A DNA stretch of 40,970 nucleotides from Prevotella sp. Its GTDB lineage: Bacteria > Bacteroidota > Bacteroidia > Bacteroidales > Bacteroidaceae. Under the pieces are notes generated by a model that did no database searches, had not been told where the DNA came from, and worked only from the letters and a program-made list of their open reading frames with translations. The stretch is taken from positions 1 to 40,970 of the forward strand of contig JAFZSI010000064.1 of assembly GCA_017619445.1 (NCBI GenBank), in the 5' to 3' direction. The translations under genes were made by a program, and so were the position numbers. Numbering within the stretch: the first letter of the stretch is position 1; each line of letters begins with the position of its first letter. Positions 39,984 to 40,970 of the stretch are shown one piece after another.

Positions 39984-40018
39984 TGCTTGTTTGTTATGTT
40001 TTTTATTTGATTGTTTAA

Positions 40019-40047
40019 TCTCTCAATTGTCAATTCTCAATTCTCTA
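40019..40047. repeat. TCAATTGTCAATTCTC simple repeat between FKBP genes
   Basis: Three to four near-tandem TCAATTNTC units, of the same type as 20418-20466. Confidence 0.55.
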
Positions 40048-40653
40048 TTTCACCTCAATCAGTTCCACGTCGAAAATCAGCGTGGCAAATGGGGGAATCA
40101 TCTGGCCTGCGCCACCCTCGCCGTAGCCCAGCATATAGGGAATGAAGAAGCGGTATTTTGCGCCTTCCTGCATCAGTTGCAGGCCTTCGGTCCAACCGGC
40201 AATCACCTGTTGCAGTCCAAACGTGGCAGGCTCGCCGCGCTGCACGCTGCTGTCGAACACGGTGCCGTCAATCAGGAAACCCTCGTAGTGGCATTTCACG
40301 CTGTCGGTGGCTTTGGGCTTGCGGCCGTTGCCCTCGCGCAGCACCTGGTACTGCAGTCCGCTGGGCAGCGTCACCACACCCTCTTTCTTGGCATTCTCAG
40401 CCAGGTATTTCTCGCCGTCGGCCTTGGCCGTGCGACCCTTCTCGGCGCGCTCGGCCTGCATTTTCTTTTCCTGACGCTGAAAGAAGTCCTGTACGATGGT
40501 TTGTGCTTCACGGTGGCTCACTTTCAGTTCGTTGCCGGCAATCACATCCTTGATGGCTGCACCGAAATCCTCCACGCTGATGATTTCGCCCACACCCATC
40601 TGTGCAAGTTGCTGGCCGATGCCCAATCCTAAGGCATAACTCAGTCTGTCCAT
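40045..40653 (-). CDS. FKBP-type peptidyl-prolyl isomerase, cytoplasmic (first in operon)
   Basis: A 202-residue FklB-like isomerase without a signal peptide, so probably cytoplasmic. It begins MDRLSYALGLGIGQQLAQMG, the helical dimerisation part, and has the FKBP domain from about residue 95 with VKCHYEGFLIDGTVFDSSVQ, QVIAGWTEGLQLMQEGAKYR and IPYMLGYGE. The usual aromatic pocket is complete. It is the promoter-proximal gene of three FKBP genes; a TACCTTTG box lies at 40709-40716. Confidence 0.92.
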   Translation of the reverse strand: MDRLSYALGLGIGQQLAQMGVGEIISVEDFGAAIKDVIAGNELKVSHREAQTIVQDFFQRQEKKMQAERAEKGRTAKADGEKYLAENAKKEGVVTLPSGLQYQVLREGNGRKPKATDSVKCHYEGFLIDGTVFDSSVQRGEPATFGLQQVIAGWTEGLQLMQEGAKYRFFIPYMLGYGEGGAGQMIPPFATLIFDVELIEVK

Positions 40654-40708
40654 TGTCTTTTTTCTCTCTTTTTTATATATTTATAAGGTGTAAACCCCAA
40701 AATCGCGG

Positions 40709-40716
40709 CAAAGGTA
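40709..40716 (-). promoter_or_regulatory. Promoter -7 box for the FKBP operon
   Basis: The minus strand reads TACCTTTG, 56 nt before the first FKBP start. A TTTG lies 16 nt further upstream (40733-40736), closer than usual. Confidence 0.5.
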
Positions 40717-40860
40717 ATCATATTTTCTGACACAAAGCCCATTATGACACGAAAAAATGCGCTCACGGACAGAAAAATCACTTTTTTTAATACAACCGTC
40801 GTCAAATATACCGGCTTGCCGCCTATTGCCGAGTCAGCGGATTTTTCTGGTTGGTGAATC

Positions 40861-40891
40861 TTGGCTGATCAAGAGTAAAGAGTTACCTTTG
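40861..40891 (+). promoter_or_regulatory. Promoter overlapping the transposase start
   Basis: TTGG (40861-40864), 19 nt, TACCTTTG (40884-40891). The predicted transcription start falls on or within a few bases of the ATG at 40896, implying a leaderless or nearly leaderless message. Confidence 0.5.
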
Positions 40892-40895
40892 CACC

Positions 40896-40970
40896 ATGGA
40901 ACATATCCGACTGCTTCGTGCCATCCTTCCCGATGTGCTCATAGACAATTTCGACGTTGTGAACTTTGAG
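40896..40970 (+). CDS. Probable transposase N-terminal protein (ISAon1-like), truncated by window edge
   Basis: The first 25 residues (MEHIRLLRAILPDVLIDNFD, then VVNFE) resemble the start of ISAon1-type transposase N-terminal-region proteins in Bacteroidetes, which typically open with a helix of the kind LLKAILPEVLVDNFD. Only the first codons are inside the window, so neither full length nor a partner catalytic frame can be checked. The region 40720-40895 would then contain the left end of an insertion sequence, but its terminal repeat cannot be recognised without the other end. Partial at the 3' side. Confidence 0.45.
   Translation, partial: MEHIRLLRAILPDVLIDNFDVVNFE

Overview
The window looks like chromosomal DNA of a Bacteroidales bacterium, most likely Prevotellaceae (Prevotella in the broad sense). 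Three things point there. The gene families are typical of the group: a PorG/UppS/BamA/OmpH/MurI block, DUF6242, DUF4294, HU-HIG proteins, an Omp28-like protein and a type II glutaminyl cyclase. Promoters follow the Bacteroidetes pattern TTTG, 19-20 nt, TAnnTTTG. Almost every signal-peptidase I substrate has Gln right after the predicted cleavage site. Species identity is inference.

Layout. 1-3615 (+): an HU-like protein, rbfA, a YhcG/DUF1016 nuclease and a LolC/E-like permease. 3619-12185 (-): the cell-envelope block. In transcription order it is a DUF6242 lipoprotein, porG-like barrel, uppS, bamA, three ompH/skp paralogues and murI. 12186-15161: a 32-residue membrane peptide gene with its own promoter and terminator, a tandem 85-bp repeat, pckA (-), and the long repeat-filled leader of upp. 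15162-20289: upp (+), a SLC13-type carboxylate transporter (-), a small outer-membrane barrel (-) and an Omp28-like thiol protein with a C-terminal sorting-like tail (+). 20511-24036 (-): korA and korB, separated by a GxxExxY gene that sits in a repeat-bounded segment. 24394-32829: a nucleoside kinase, a Na/phosphate symporter (+), an EamA exporter, an OPT transporter and a cobB-like/YitT pair. 33214-34543 (+): a second HU-like protein and DUF4294. 34685-38068 (-): glutaminyl cyclase, a two-domain C26-M19 peptidase fusion and an Lrp/AsnC regulator. 38218-40653 (-): three tandem FKBP isomerases, cytoplasmic, lipoprotein and secreted in transcription order. The window ends in the first 25 codons of a probable transposase N-terminal protein.

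How the genes fit together. Much of the window serves the envelope. UppS makes the undecaprenyl carrier and MurI makes D-Glu for peptidoglycan. OmpH/Skp chaperones and BamA fold outer-membrane proteins, the FKBPs isomerise prolines, PorG suggests type IX secretion, and the glutaminyl cyclase can cap the N-terminal Gln that signal peptidase exposes. The metabolic genes fit anaerobic succinate-type metabolism and salvage: PckA, 2-oxoacid:ferredoxin oxidoreductase, C4-dicarboxylate transport, uracil salvage, and peptide or gamma-glutamyl breakdown.

The least explained material lies between genes. There are at least three dispersed repeat families. Family A has the core AATCTGTGAAATCTGTGG, bounds the GxxExxY segment as inverted ends, and also occurs in frame inside the second HU gene. 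Family B is a 55-70 bp hairpin element with a TCTAGA core; one copy carries a promoter. Family C is bounded by TCTCACACAGAGG inverted ends. There are also many short AT-rich tandem repeats, one of which forms a near-identical leader in front of both upp and the Na/phosphate symporter.
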